64,000 bases of DNA from Camarhynchus parvulus (GCF_901933205.1 NC_044573.1:27153493-27217492); one strand, 5' to 3'; positions 1-25,290 are shown, numbered from the stretch's first letter. Notes: generated by a model from the letters alone, not told the origin. Numbers and translations: made by a program.

Positions 1-3000
1 AGCCATTGCTTCTGTCTCCCAACATGTATCATGGAACTATTTTCTTCCATCCCTTTTGTAGTACAGTACATTCTACATAATGAATCATTTTCATGCAGAA
101 ATAGAAACAAGTGATGACTATGTTCACTTCACAACAGAGAAGAAAGGACTGGCATCCCATAATTAAATCTCCAGGTTTAGTGGCATTGTAACTAATTGCT
201 GCACACACGGCCTTGAGTGTCAGCTGTAGGGAGGTTAATAGACCCCTAACACTTGTTTCCTAACAAAATATGATTTTTTAAAATGTCAAATTCTGGTCCT
301 TGGGGAAGATTCAAAGTAACACATTGATATTTAGTGCCATTTTGGATGTTGTAACACTGATAATGCCATACCTAAAAGCAAAATGAAATGCTGCTGTTCA
401 TGACACTGAGCTACCTGCCTACCATCTCTATGAAGGGAATGAGGGGAACAAAGCACCTGGGAATTGGATGTACAGTCTACAGCATTCTGGGGTGTGGGAG
501 GTGAGATGCTTCGTTCAGGCACTTTGTTCGTCTCTTCCATCAATCCTACCTGTGTCACACACAGGTGCTGCTGAGTTGTGTCTCCATGAGCTGCTTGGAG
601 CCAGGAGCATAGTTCTCAGGAGTAAAGGGCCAAACCTGACCTAGTAATCCTGCTGGGAGGCTGGGAATATTAACTCATGCTTATTGCCCTCCTAATGTGG
701 CTGCTTGGGTTTTCTCCAGTCTGCAGCACTCACCTGCTTGGGATGTGGGCAGGCAAAGCCTAATCCTTCCTGCAGAAGATCATGTAGGGATTCCCTTAGG
801 TGCCTAGCTCAGCTCACAACAGATGTCCATTTTGTGGAGCATAGTAATGACTGGAGAGTTTGCCATTTTCCAGCTGCTCAGCATGGCCCATCATCTGGTT
901 CTGCTGGAAGAAGAGACTGCAGTCACACTTACATTTTCAGTCTAGCAAATTCAGTCAGGTAAACTGAAGACGCCAGCTTTTAAATCCCAGTCTCTCTGTC
1001 TGAAGTGACTGCCCCTTCTGTAATACTCCAGTGGTAGGGTAACTTGAGCATTCTTCAGTGAGAATACATCAAGCTGCAGGTTTGGGCACACTTTAATTTT
1101 TTGCTTTTTTTTCTTTACTGGGAGGAGTGTGACTAGAGGGCTATTCTGTGGGGTGCCAAACCCACAGATGGGAATTATAATTACACAGTTGATATTGCCT
1201 GTGCAGTGATAGTTGACAATTTAATAAACAACATACACAATATACTGAATGGAGTAGTAAAATGGACCTGCAGTAGCCTTGAGCTTGATCTCTTGCAGTA
1301 AATCAGGAATTGTATTACAGAGGCCAGAGAAGTCACGCTCCTACTGAAGAGATTAGAGTTGGCCTCAATACTGAAAGGGCTGAAGGCATTTTAATTTTAT
1401 GGAATTGTAATTTAAGCAAGAAGGAAATTTTACAGATTTTTTAATGCCACATGGACATGATATGCATTCATGGACATGGACATGGGTGCATTCAATGCAC
1501 TCACTCCTGTTTTCAGCAGCAGAAATAGTCATCCTTTGGGCTCATCTACAATCTGAATTCATCTTAGCCACACCACCAAAACACACCTCCTTGTAAATCT
1601 GGCAGATACTCTTAGTTCTTTTAAACCCTTAGAAGGGAAGAAATAAAACACTGTTTATCTTGTCTGTTTTTTAGAGGATGGTTAACATATATTGCTTTTC
1701 CCTATGCACACCAGAAACAACCTTCAAGGCTGAATAATCACAAAAGGAAACACTAAAGTGTTTTAGTAGCCATCTGAAGATATTTTGGCTGTAAATCCCA
1801 TAAACACGAGCTGATGAGCTGCCCTTTTTTCAACAGCCATCTCATTGCAATTAAAAAGACAATTCCTGCAATACTGTTCTTTGCAAGATGTGCTTAAAAC
1901 ACCAATTCCCTGGTGTGCCGCAGAGCACAAAAGCCACAGGTCTAAGTCATGGGGGTAACAGGACCTCCCACATCAGCTGAGATGAAGTTGCTAATGATTG
2001 TCAGGGTATTAATAGATGAACTTATCACCCCCTTTTGCAACAATTTAAGGAGTTACTAACACCACATTTGTGGTTGCCATGCTCACAGTGATGTCAAGAG
2101 AACATACTCAGTGCCTCAACAGCTTCAGTGTCAAGTCTGTTGGTTTAGGTAAAATTTCACTTCACCTGCAGTTTAAAGCAAGAAGCAGACTGTGGCAGTG
2201 AAGCATCTGGGGCAGGGCACACCTCCTATTCTGCTGGTTTTGCTGTGGAAAGGGGCAACTTCCAGGACTGTCAGTAAGTGGAGGACATAACTCCATAGGC
2301 CACCACAGAGCCATTCACTGGATCTCATTTAGCAGTGCCTCTCTGGCAAGTTCGAGTTTATTTAAATAAGGCAGCCCCTCATAGCTCTCTGGATTGCCAG
2401 CTCAGCTAGTGCTAAGCTGATTTGAATTACTTCTCATATGCTCAGGTCACACATAGAGCTCCTATGCCTCAGCAAACACACGTCAATTTATGTACATGTT
2501 TTGCATTTCAGATGTCCATGAATATTTTATTAGTGGAAATAATCATTTGCATAGTACTTACTGAAGTAAATTTTTGAGGTTCTCAGGACTGCAGAACAAA
2601 GCAAACCACCTGGACTGAAAAAGAAGCAATTATGGTGACTTAAGGCACTTTTGACATAGTTTCTGTTTTATCAATAATGTCTACCAGTTTTTACTTTAAA
2701 ATAACTGGCTGCTATTATGAGTACACTCAGACAGTGTAGCCAAATTTACTGTAAAATAAGGACCCATGTACATGACAAGGCGTGAACAAACCAGAGTGTT
2801 TTTCTTCAAAATGGTTGGATTTTAGATAGCTCTGGTCTGAAAAGATTTGCATGCACAGTGATATCTACCAGGGTTGTGTGTCTGCAGAAGCCTTATTTTC
2901 CAGATGCTGAGTGAGGACAGCATCTAAAGTAAATTAGTATTTATATCCCAGTTCAGCAAAGTTCATGCTTGATTTTTAGCATAGGCTTCACCTCTTACTT

Positions 3001-6000
3001 AAGTTAATCACACACTTAACTGCTTTATTAAATGGGGATGAAATGAAGCATATCCTTAAGAACATACTGTATCAGGACCTACCCCACGGATGGTCAAGAC
3101 TGAGGGCTTGATCCAGACACCTCTGAAATCAAAAGGAGATTTCAGTGGCCTTTAGTTGAAGCACATAAATGGGAGTCACAGGTGTGCTTCAATGTTGTAG
3201 TACATAAATCAGTGTTCCTATCCCATAATTTTCATCTGATTTACTTGCATGCAAACCTAGGAGCTAGAACAGAGCTGAGGGTTTAATGCCCTGATATACT
3301 GTTAATACCTTGGAAGCAAGTCAGCAGGGACAGCACAATGACAGGACCCTCAAGGTACCAATACTTCCCAGACTTCCACATGACAGAGAAGAACAATATG
3401 GTGGAACTGAAGGTAGAAATTGACTCGTGGGTATGGCCCATCCTCTTGCATAGGTATTTTTCAGGGTTCTGTTCTTGCTTAAACACAGCTCCCCACAAAG
3501 CTAAGGCTCCACTGATTTTCTAAAGCACTTTTTATAATTAAGTAATTGCACAAAACTACTATAATAGAGAATGTTTTGGAGGAAAAAACCAGCTTTAAGA
3601 TAAAAATTAAGACTTACATATTAAAAAACAATAGAAGAATTATAAATGGCAAATAGCCAAATACCTCTTTGGTAAGTTAATTCAAATTGAGCTGAGAATG
3701 TCAGATTTATCGCTGTGGGTAGCTTGACTGAGTGGCTCAAAATTCATATGCCACTTTTGTTTTCATCTCCATATTACTGAGATTGCTGCACTGTGCCAAA
3801 CAAGTAAGCCTGGAAAAGAATTTCCTTGCTAGGATCTACTTTGAGGATGCAAGTTAGCAGAGGAGATAGACCCTCTCCATGATGAGTGAATTAGAATATA
3901 CACATACCATGAGCATCAGTAAGGATCTGCAATGGGGCTGTTTTCTGCATGGCCACAGGTTCATGTAGTCTGTATTCAGTAGTCTTCTGTAGGTGCCCTG
4001 AGCAGTCTTCTAAGCTTCACTGAAGAGGAAAATAAAATCTCTGTTCAAGAGGTGAAAAGCTTTTTTGCTGTGTACCTGTCACACTAGACAGTCTCCTGTT
4101 CCCTATGCTGTCTCAAGCACAGAGATTCAGGACTGAGTACTGCCCACAAGGATAGACAACTTCTGAACAGTGGAGTTAAAATGAAGTTATCTCACAAGAA
4201 TGACTGTGGACCCAAAAAGGTCAGAATAGCTGGAGTTCACCAAACAATTAAACACACCAGCTCTGTATTTTGAATAAAATAAGACCATGAGGAGAGAGGA
4301 GCAGCAGAGTCTGTGATTTTCAGAAAAATTCAAAAAGTAAATAAGTAGATTTATTTGGAGATTTCTTGCATCCACAAAAGGGAGACTGGTGGTGAGAACT
4401 GAAGAAATAGGACTAATATGAAAAAAAAAGTGTACCTTTAACTACAATGCTCAAATGTCTCTCTGGGGGAATTAAAAAAAGCGAACCAACCTACTTCTGT
4501 TCATGAAAATTGTGAAAACACAAAAGCAAAATATTCTGAGGAACATATTTTAAATCTCAGATGGTATCCTCCACTTGAGTTGGGCCTTTTTTCCTCAAAG
4601 AGGAAAGGCAGCTTTTAATTTGCCAATCATCCTAAAGGGGAAAATTTAATCGTTGATCTAGTTCAACTCTAGCAGACATTACAGGTCAAGTTTAGCTACA
4701 AAATTACAATTCCTAGAACCTCCACCCACTTACACTCTGAGAGTGAGCCACAGATGTTTCTCATCTGTGCATAAATGCTTACCTTGTCTTTACAACATAA
4801 GGTGCTGGGATTTCTTCAGGGTGCTTTTGAACCAGTATGTTGCTAACACTGTCCCTGTCATACCTCCAGAAATAGGAAGAGAGCACACAGAAGCACTTAG
4901 TAGCAAGATGCAAATTTGTGGTTTACAGATAGATAGACAACCTTCCTCTGCCTTCTCCTTTGAAACTGTGTGGGCTTCACTTGTTGAGTTGGGCTTCTTG
5001 CAGGCAATGGCACATGGCATAACTACCATTAGTATTGGCTGATGGAACAGGTAAGTTGAGTTTCTTGTGCAGTTTATTCTCTAAAGGCAGATTGGAAAAG
5101 GAAACTCTCTATTTGTCTCTATTTTAATTAGTGAAAAGCTGATGAAAGCACAAACCAATGTGGCATCCTAATTGTTTCATCAGTGAAATTATAAATAGAT
5201 TCTTACAAAAATTATTGAAATAGCAAAACAATCCAGAGCTACGAAAAGCTGACACAAGCTTCTGGTCAGCTAGAGAACAGGCTAGAGTATTCTTCAGAGT
5301 TGTACTAGATAGGAAGTGAAATTTTGCCCTTTGGTATGATTGGCAAGTTAGAATCTGCCTTTCACCTTTGAAGAAAAAAGGCCCAACTCAAGTGGAGGAT
5401 ACCATTTACATGATTCCTTTCATCCTGCTAAACAAACAGTGAATGGATGTAACTCTCAGCAGTTTTGGTGAAAACAGGCTGCTTTGGCTCAGTGCAGAAG
5501 AGAGGCCTGAACACATAAACATACACATTTGAATAGAGGATGCATTTCCCCCATGCTTCTGATAGAAAATTTAATTGCATCAGATGTTCTCTGAAAACTG
5601 CCAGTTTGCTCAAGAACGTTCAGCATATTACCTCAATAACTGCTTGCCTACATTTCACAGACAGAATGCAATGAGGTACTTTTCTCTCAAATGCAGATGA
5701 GAAATAAGGTCTCAGGCTTGATAATACTTCCAATCTGCTTCACAAGCAGATGACTGATTTTAATTATCTTTCAACTGCTAACATGGAAGCAGACTTATCT
5801 TTAGATAGAGGCAGCCAAGAAAGCAAGGACAATGCATATGAACCCCTTTCCTGTTTTCCCCAGTTTCATTGCTTGGGTAATGAAGATTACTTTTTAAGAA
5901 GAGAAAAACAGCAAAAGCATTTTTTATATCTCTTCAGTAGCCAAAGAGAATTTATCAGAATCTTGGCAACAACACCCATGTTCAAGTGTAATTTATGCCA

Positions 6001-9000
6001 GATAAATGATAAATGTACATCATGGCAATTTAGGGATGTCCAGCTTGGACAACATGAAGATGTCTTCAGGGTATGTGGAGATGGGTCTCCTTAGCCAGTG
6101 CTTCCTTGGGGAAAGGCAAAACCAGGGAAATTCAAGGGAAAGCGAAAGCTGACAGAGGAGAGATTACTTCGTAGCATTCCTTCCAAGGCCCAGCAAAGAA
6201 CCACAAAAGGATTTTAAAGGTTTTAGGGAAGCTACTGCCTGCAGAAACCCTCACAGCATCAATCCAGTTATGCTGCTGTGCTGGAAGGGCATGGAAAAGC
6301 TAGCAGAGAGGCGTAACTTCCCTTCATGATTAGCCTGGGCATCACAGTCCATTTCAAAAATGAAGGAACTTGTCCTGCTGGTAGAATAATGAATCATTAA
6401 AACAACAAGAAGAATTGCTAAAGTGCTCCTTTGCTCTTGGCTTTCAGATGAACTTCCAAACTGGCTTTTAATCTGCCTGGTGGGGATGACTTCCTCAGAG
6501 AGTCAACAGAAGACAATCCTCTAATACTTTTTATCTTGGCAGCCTTTTAAAGTGCAATGCATGTATAAATAAATGCCATTATTAACTCCATGGAAAAATG
6601 CCTAGCATTCTCAGAGTTGAAAATGCAAATCAATTATGCAGTGTCTTAATTCTAGCATCTTTAAAAAAGGAAAAATTCTAATGACATATTACATTGCTTT
6701 GTGAATCAATTCCAAATTATTGGAAATTGTCACACATCCCCATTCATTAAAAAGCATTACTTTTAAGCATATTCAAGACATTTTAGATCAATGTAAAGAC
6801 TACACTGACCATAGAGCTTTAGAGTAGACCTTAAATTATGATTTTCCTAGTCTGTCTGACTAATTTGGCAGCAATAAAAGACTGCATTTCCACTTCAGAC
6901 ACAGGGAGCTTCACAGGTCTTTCAAAGGCCTCAGGTTTAATTAGTCTTTGAAAAACAGTGGTTATTTAATAGGAAAAAAATTATGGTAGTCAGAGTCTTA
7001 AAGACCTTAAAAATAGAGGGAACTGTGAAACCCCACAGCCTTCCTGGGGTTGCAAATCTTCTAATGGTTCAGGAATCACAACAGAGTGGGAAGATGGGAG
7101 AGAGCTGATCCTCTTTTTCCCATTTTATTTCAAGAGCTGTGTATCTTAGCAGGGTGAAAAAACCTCTCTACTTAGTTTAAAAAATAAATTAGCTGTCACT
7201 CCAGAAAGAGACAACTTCTCTGCCATTCCAGGCACATAAAAAGCTGGCAAAAATGCCTTCTCTCAAGAGCCATTAGTAGCACATTTCTGGCTGCCAAAAA
7301 GCATGTGCATTTTAAGAAGGTACCACAGGACCAGGGATGTGCTGTAGTGATGATGCAGTCAGCAACTATCCAAATTTCAAGCCTGTCAGACCTGGAAGGA
7401 AGGGGTATACCTGTCTGACCTCTGAGGGGTTGCCTTGTCCCAAGGAGCCAGCCAGCACAAGACCGGGATACCTAAATGACTTAAGGGAGAGGTACTGAAT
7501 GGGGAGCTGGTATTGTTTGCTGCTCAGGGTGTCAATTACTACTGATAAGAGTACTGGTTTACTAATAGGGAAGTTTGACTCCTGAGCAAGTCCATGCCTA
7601 CCCGAAGGTCTGATCTGCAAGATGAAGATTGTGTAATTGGAACAATCTAAATTCTCCATTCCAACTTTGGGGGCCATTAGAAATGTATAAACCCAGCTAC
7701 CACCCTTGCCATTTGAGAACACTCTGCAGAAACAAGGCAGGGGTTCCAGCCCTAGAGTGTTGCTATCATTCAGAAAATAATGGTGGATTCATCTTGTGCC
7801 AATTATTAGACATTTGCATCAAACTTTTGTCTTCCTCTCATGCTATCCTCCTAATTTTATATTCTTTCACCCCCTTTCTTTTCCTTTTTTTCACTAACAT
7901 TTCCTGTTTAGTTCCTCTTGAAAAAGCCAAGTACCAGTATGCAGTCACTGCAGAATGCTGCACGACATCCTGTTTGAATGGCAGGATCTTGGAGCAGGAA
8001 CTATCTGCTACTCTGCAGACATACAGCACCCAGTAAAAAGCAGACCCATTCTTCAACAGCTTGAAGTTGAACCTCTCAATAATGTCATCAGGAGCTATTG
8101 TGTTACATCACCCAAGTTGTGCAGGGAATACACCTCATCTTTAGGCTATTACTGCTAAAGTCATCTTTACTGAATCTTCTGTGTCTAAGGTGTCCCAGTC
8201 GATCTTTGCACAATCTCTTGAACTGTATCTCAGGACTCTCAAGTTCAGGACACTGAAATAAATGCTCTCTTCTCCATAGTTCATATTTGAAAAAGCCATA
8301 GGAGGTATTTTTCTAAGGAGCAGGTAGAAGGGAGTCAACCATTTCAACAGGCAATTTACATCATCCAAAGATGACACTATGACATCAGACTTGCCCTTAG
8401 AGGAAACTGGACAACTAAGGTCCTCATCCCTACTCTGGTAATTTCTGTATTTTCTTCACAAACTTAGTGTAAGTCCTAAAGCCCCTTCTTTTTTAGTGTA
8501 TACACAGCTGTCAACAACTGAATTCGTCAAAAACAGAGTAAATAGATAACCTGACAAGTTAACTATTCTTGTAGGAGAGAACATTTTTTCCAAAGCCAGA
8601 AACTGGAGCAGATATAAGCCAGTTCTCCTCATTCCAATCACAAATATGTACTAAATTATAAAGGGAGTTATAAATAGAAAAGAGAACTCTCAAATTCTCC
8701 GTCATCTCTTTCTCCATCCCAAAGACAATTCAACCTCCTTTCCAAGGTTCTGTGAAGCATAGGTATAAAATGCAGTACACAAGTTTCAGAATTGTCCCTT
8801 TTGGTTGATGACATCTTTTTTCTTTATACTCACATTGCATCCCCCAGAAAATTAATATACATTGCCACCTCAAATACCTACTATTCTCATTGGTAAAAAA
8901 AGATTACTTTTCAAGACTCAGTTTTACAGGAGTTTTGCAGAGCTGAATGTTTTTAACTGAGAAGTCTGATTTAAAAAACTGAGTTAAACTTAATTGTCTA

Positions 9001-9119
9001 TTACAGCATGAAGACTTCCATAGAAAAGCAATTTTTAAAAGCAGTATTTGAAGGAGAAATTTTCAAGTGTCTCTAGTGTTTCCCACCCACCACCACTGGA
9101 AGATTATGGGAACTCCCCT
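1..9119. other. Intergenic DNA downstream of CALM2
   Basis: AT-rich sequence with no exon, RNA gene or full mobile element that I can recognise. The longest open frames are 114 codons (plus, 5750-6094), 135 codons (plus, 7629-8036) and 118 codons (minus, 7366-7722). None shows a known domain, a convincing start context or flanking splice sites, so I do not call them genes. In mammals the sperm-tail gene STPG4 and then TTC7A lie on this side of CALM2. I looked for the PGPGxY repeat typical of STPG proteins in the open frames and did not find it, but short exons could be missed by eye. Confidence 0.6.
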
Positions 9120-9400
9120 TAGTTACTCAACAGTTCGCAAACCAGTTATTCTCTTAACTGGACTGAGTCCAATAGACACAGTATAGTCACAGAAGTGACA
9201 CACACAAATGCAGGAAAGCAGTAATTTTATTACTCGTGGTGCCCAGGTTGTTGGTGAACAATTTCTGAGAGCGGCCCACTCTGCCAGAGCAGCAGACACG
9301 GCTGCCTTAGCCCTGAGAGCCAGAGCACCCAGAGTGCATTGCCTGCAACGGGGCCAGCAGCTGCTCTCCTGCATTACCTGCTTGTCCACCTTCTAAGCTA
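9120..9400 (-). mobile_element. Probable solo LTR fragment of an endogenous retrovirus (LTR-like)
   Basis: Read on the minus strand, a GC-richer block (about 9390-9240) runs into an AATAAA (plus-strand tttatt at 9226-9231) and then a T/G-rich stretch containing TTTGTGTGTGTC. This U3/R to U5 pattern is typical of a retroviral LTR. A small hairpin with 7-bp arms (CCAGTTA / TAACTGG, 9142-9161) lies near the distal end. No gag, pol or env coding sequence, primer-binding site or second LTR is visible, so it would be a solo LTR. I could not fix the TG...CA ends or a target-site duplication, so the borders are approximate. It could instead be a terminal exon of a non-coding RNA. Confidence 0.35.
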
Positions 9401-9795
9401 TAGTATCACCCAAATAATAAGACTGATCTTATTAGCAGGCCCTTAATCCTCACTAACTTTCTCCTTTAGCCATTAGCTATCATTAATTTATTAAATGTTA
9501 TCCTGACAGGCTGCAAATTGACCAGTTACTACAATTACTCATCCAGCCATGCATTTCCCCCATCAAAACTCCACACAAGTGATTATGAGCAGCTTTTTCA
9601 GGATGGCTCACCTACAACCCTGAGGTAGTGTCTTACTCCTGCCTGGTGATCCTAACTACTAGGGAGTGTTAGAGACCTACTCTAAAACTTACCAGGCTGT
9701 GGCATGCAACTGTGGGTCCTCTTTCACTGGAAGGGTCCCAAGAAGGTAGGGTTGGACACAACAGTAAGCCCAGGAAACTAGCAGGAGCACTTCTG
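9401..9795. other. Spacer between LTR-like segment and CR1 fragment
   Basis: Unremarkable AT-rich sequence. I see no gene, RNA or repeat. Part of it may belong to the 5' end of the neighbouring LTR-like element, whose borders are uncertain. Confidence 0.5.
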
Positions 9796-10100
9796 GGAAT
9801 CATTTAGCTTGGCACCAACCTCTTGAGATCACCTAGCCCAACTCCCTGCTCAAAGCAGGATCTGTTGGAGACATTTGCCCAGCATGTCATCAGTTGGGTT
9901 TTGAATCTGCACAGATTCCACATCTGTGTTTTACCACTTCCTGTAAAATAAGTGTTTTGTCCTGTTCAAAGAGAGTATTTTCAAATCTATGCCCATTTCC
10001 CCTTGTCAGTGGTGCTACTAAGATTAATCTGGCTGTCTTCCTCCTCTCAGGGATCACTAGGATATCCCCCTAGGCCTACACAGGGAGAAGTCTTTGGGCC
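9796..10100 (-). mobile_element. CR1 LINE 3' fragment, old and diverged
   Basis: The element lies in reverse orientation. The left edge reads gaatcatttagcttgg and then gagatcacctagcccaact, which matches the 3' end of avian CR1 (consensus, as remembered, gaatcatttaggttgg and then agatcatcgagtccaac). It continues with diverged CR1 signatures: a CTGCTCAAAGCAGGATC block, a 'tatgcccatttccccttgtc' block and a 'gatatccccctaggcct' block. No reverse transcriptase frame remains. The 5' truncation and the many mismatches are typical of ancient CR1 copies. The upstream (right) border is approximate. Confidence 0.85.
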
Positions 10101-10287
10101 CAAGATTTCCCACTTCAATGTCCAGCTTGGACTAAAACACCACCAGCTGTTTTACTGCACTGCTGCGCCACAAAGGCTTTTGTTTTAGCTGGAACAGAAC
10201 ATGAGAACCTCCACACTATTTGACAGGATGATGGATTGTCTCTTGTAAAGCTATCAAAAGCTGAACTTGAAACGTCAGAGTGTTCCT

Positions 10288-10306
10288 ACACACACACACA
10301 CACACA
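10288..10306. repeat. (AC)n microsatellite, about 9 units
   Basis: A short dinucleotide repeat (acacac...) immediately beyond the CR1 fragment. It has no obvious function and may vary in length between individuals. Confidence 0.9.
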
Positions 10307-12199
10307 AACATCCAGAAAACTGCCTAGAGTGACCCAAGGTGTTTCACAATTGCAAAAGCACCTGCAAGTGCACCTCAGCCAAAAGGTTCATGACCCATGC
10401 CATTAGCTTCCACCATACTTGACTTACTCTGTCTCAGAAGACATTCTTCCATTAGCAGAAAGTACTGTAATCTACCACTCCCATCCTGCAGTTAAACAAT
10501 TAAGTAAACAGGGCTGTAAGACTTCAATTACTGACCTAGAAATCAGGCATTTCATTTACATAACAGCAACATGGACACTCACCCTAAACAAAACCAGAAG
10601 CTTTGATTCCTGACACTACAACACACCAAGCAGGGAACAGCTAAAGTGACTGTAAATAAAAGTGGCCTTCTCACACATTCATCTTGACAAAGGCCAATCT
10701 CTTGGCTAAGGCAGTCTTTCATCATCCTCGTGGGTCCCCCTCCTAACTCAGAATGTTGGGATATTGTGACATTCCACTGGAGAAGATCTTCCCCTTTTCA
10801 CCTTAGATGTTTCCACATGCATGCAGAGCTGTACCAGAAGACTGAATGGGTTAAGTGTGATTCCCAACCTACTGAAAATCAAGACACCAGACTGACTAAA
10901 CTGAAAGTTCTTGTCAGATCCCCGTTTGCATTACTTACCTATAAAAATGAGACATCCAATCTTCAGCAATTCAGAATCTCCAGTGGTTGTCTGATGCTTC
11001 TGGAAAACTTTCTTCAACCTGTGCCATCCTAAGTATGTCTTGCCCCAAGCTCTTAGAAGCACAGGATGAAGACTGGGTAGGAAGTGTCAGTTTGATCACT
11101 TATTTTCTAGAAGGCAAATCCTAACTGCTAGGAAATTTAGACTGCATAAGCTTCCTGAATCAGACTGCCAGCACACAAACAGTGGTTCTAAGAATTCCGA
11201 TGGTGGCTATCAAACCACTTTTGACAAGCCTTCTCTGAAAGCCAGTAGAGCTGCTCATAGTCCTCAGAGAGCAGAGCTTTAAGATCAGTGACCATAAACA
11301 CTTGATTAAGTGCTCCTGAATTTGGCTTGAACAGCTGTCCTAATTTTAGATGTTCACTGCATTTATAAATACATCAAAGATGACTGGAACAGTTTTAAAA
11401 CATTAGGTAACTGCTCAGCTGGGAGCACTGAGTGGTACCCAGAGGCAGGGGCCAATGCTTTGTTTAAAGGCCAGCAGAACCCCCAGACAAGATAACCATA
11501 CTGCACATGTACAGTCAAGGCAGTTGTTGCCAGGAGAGTAGAGAAGCAATGGGCACGAGCAGCCTCTGGCATCCTTTTGAGTTCTTGGATTCGTCCTTGG
11601 TAGAAACCAGGTTTGTCTTCCACTTTAAAAAAAATTAAACCTTGACAGAAAACTAGTGCTAGAAGCACAGCCATGCTTAATAGCAAATGAGGAAGATAAT
11701 GTTTTCCTTCTGTACTTTGAGCTGACTGCATTCTGAACAGCAACTCAGACATGGCAGTTTCAGAAAAGCCCAAGTGTGAGACTAAGTTACCCCAATGTAG
11801 CAACTGACAGGGAATAAACTCCAAAATAATTAAAAGAAAGCAAACAGGTTTAGTTGTCCGAACAAGGAATTTTAATTTTAGGTCAACTATTGAACTAGGT
11901 CAACATCCAGTTCACAATGTCTACAGATAGTGGGCATAGCCAGTCACTACGGTAAGTTTATTGAAGCACCAAGCTCCACACAAGACTGTAAAATACATTT
12001 TAAACTACTAGTAAGAAAGCTTCTTCAAGTCAACAATACTATTAAGGGCCAGAGTTTAAGGACTAAGTTTTCACCTTCCAAGCTATTTTAAGACAGCCAA
12101 TCCATTGCATAAGCAAACCAAACTGCTACATACTGAAACACAGAGCAGCAACTGCATTGAACAATTCCTGTAAATAATTCAAGGATACATTGAAACAGT
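10307..12199. other. Flank immediately downstream of the CALM2 poly(A) site
   Basis: No coding gene is recognised. A 153-codon minus-strand open frame (11363-11824) has a hydrophobic middle (HLLLSMAVLLALVFCQGLIFF, residues about 47-67) but no known domain, and I do not call it. A second AATAAA on the minus strand (plus-strand tttatt at 11957-11962) lies about 260 bp beyond the main CALM2 signal and could serve as a distal poly(A) site. Confidence 0.5.
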
Positions 12200-13082
12200 A
12201 TGGGTAAATTGTAATTTTTTATTGGAAAACAAATATACAACTTGGAATGGATTTGAGGCAAATCGTGCCATAAGCAGATTTTTTTGAAAATAAGTGGCTA
12301 AACAAAGTTTAAAAAGCATAGTAACAAGAGGAGAAAATGTTTTCTGGCACAGGACCAGCAGTACAAAAAAAACTTGTGTACGAGTACCTGGATAAATCAC
12401 CCGTTTTGCATTAGTGCAACTTAAGTTTCATATTGTTGACTGTCAATCGTCTACAACGTTAAGACTCCACATTTCAACAACATGTTACAGGTATGGCCAC
12501 AAACAAGTTACTGTGAAGTAAGCTAGGAGAATGACTTTTACGGTGCATTAGCCACACGATATATGCTATTCACATCATTTTATCTTGCAGTTAAGCTGCA
12601 AGAGTCCTTATCCTCCCATCACTGAAAGGGGTAAAAACTCCTATAGGAAAAACTCCTATGTACTCGAGAACTAGAACCAGCATGTTGCTTTAACTAAGGA
12701 TCAGCTAATGCACGGTAAACCCCAGCTTACTTTATGTAACTTGTCACACTTGTCATACCTAAGTTTCCTAGAGAAAGCTACTTTAATAGACAATCCAGAT
12801 GTTCCCTCAGTTAACCAACTTCATCTAACTTTAGATGTGCAGAAGGGCTTAAATATCCAGAGTAAGCCACATGCAACATTTGTTACTTAGATCAAATTTT
12901 CCAAAAATCAGAACAATGACAGTAAGATAAAGGAGAAAAACATGGAGGAATGGCCTTCTAATTACTATACATGCATAATCTTTTGACAGTAAGGGAAAAA
13001 CCTTTTACAGATAAGTTACAAACAGAGAAAAGGCAAATAAACAATTTTGTACAAGAAATTTAACACATTCTGTACAACGTCT
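12200..13082 (-). other. CALM2: CALM2 3' untranslated region
   Basis: About 880 nt follow the stop codon. The first stretch after the stop, with two close TTGTACA motifs and then TTATTTGCCTTTTC, matches the mammalian CALM2 3' UTR as I remember it. So do the last 100 nt (GGCACGATTTGCCTCAAATC, TTGTATATTTGTTTTCC, then AATAAA). Such strong UTR conservation between birds and mammals suggests selected elements for mRNA localisation or stability. The TGTATATT near the end resembles a Pumilio site. The poly(A) end near 12200 is inferred from the signal and by analogy with mammals, not observed. Confidence 0.9.
12218..12223 (-). terminator. CALM2: CALM2 polyadenylation signal AATAAA
   Basis: The canonical hexamer on the minus strand, about 860 nt after the stop. 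It is preceded by TTGTTTTCC and followed within 20 nt by the TTTACCC region where cleavage is expected. Downstream minus-strand sequence is rich in T and G, as expected for a downstream element. Confidence 0.9.
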
Positions 13083-25162
<12,080 letters not shown>

Positions 25163-25256
25163 GGTGGCCCGGCCTGGCTGCGGGGTGCGGTGGGAGCTGA
25201 GGGCTGCACGGGGCGCACGCTGCGCGACCTTCCCGCTGCACGGCTCGCCTCACACT
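25163..25256 (-). other. CALM2: CALM2 5' untranslated region (start inferred)
   Basis: About 94 nt, GC-rich and free of upstream ATGs. The 5' end is inferred from an initiator-like TCAGTGT at about 25256, roughly 30 bp after the TATA-like element. It has not been observed. Confidence 0.55.
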
Positions 25257-25283
25257 GAGTCCTGCCCGCCCGCCGGCGGCGCC

Positions 25284-25290
25284 TCATAAA
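25284..25290 (-). promoter_or_regulatory. CALM2: TATA-like element TTTATGA of CALM2
   Basis: The minus strand reads GGTTTATGAGGC in an otherwise GC-rich stretch, about 30 bp upstream of the inferred cap site. An isolated AT-rich heptamer at this exact spacing inside a CpG island suggests a weak TATA box. Confidence 0.55.

Noticed and set aside
11363..11824. 153-codon minus-strand frame with a hydrophobic segment
   Set aside because: Although it looks like a membrane protein fragment, it has no recognisable family, lies in AT-rich DNA just past CALM2 and has no promoter or splice context that I can support.
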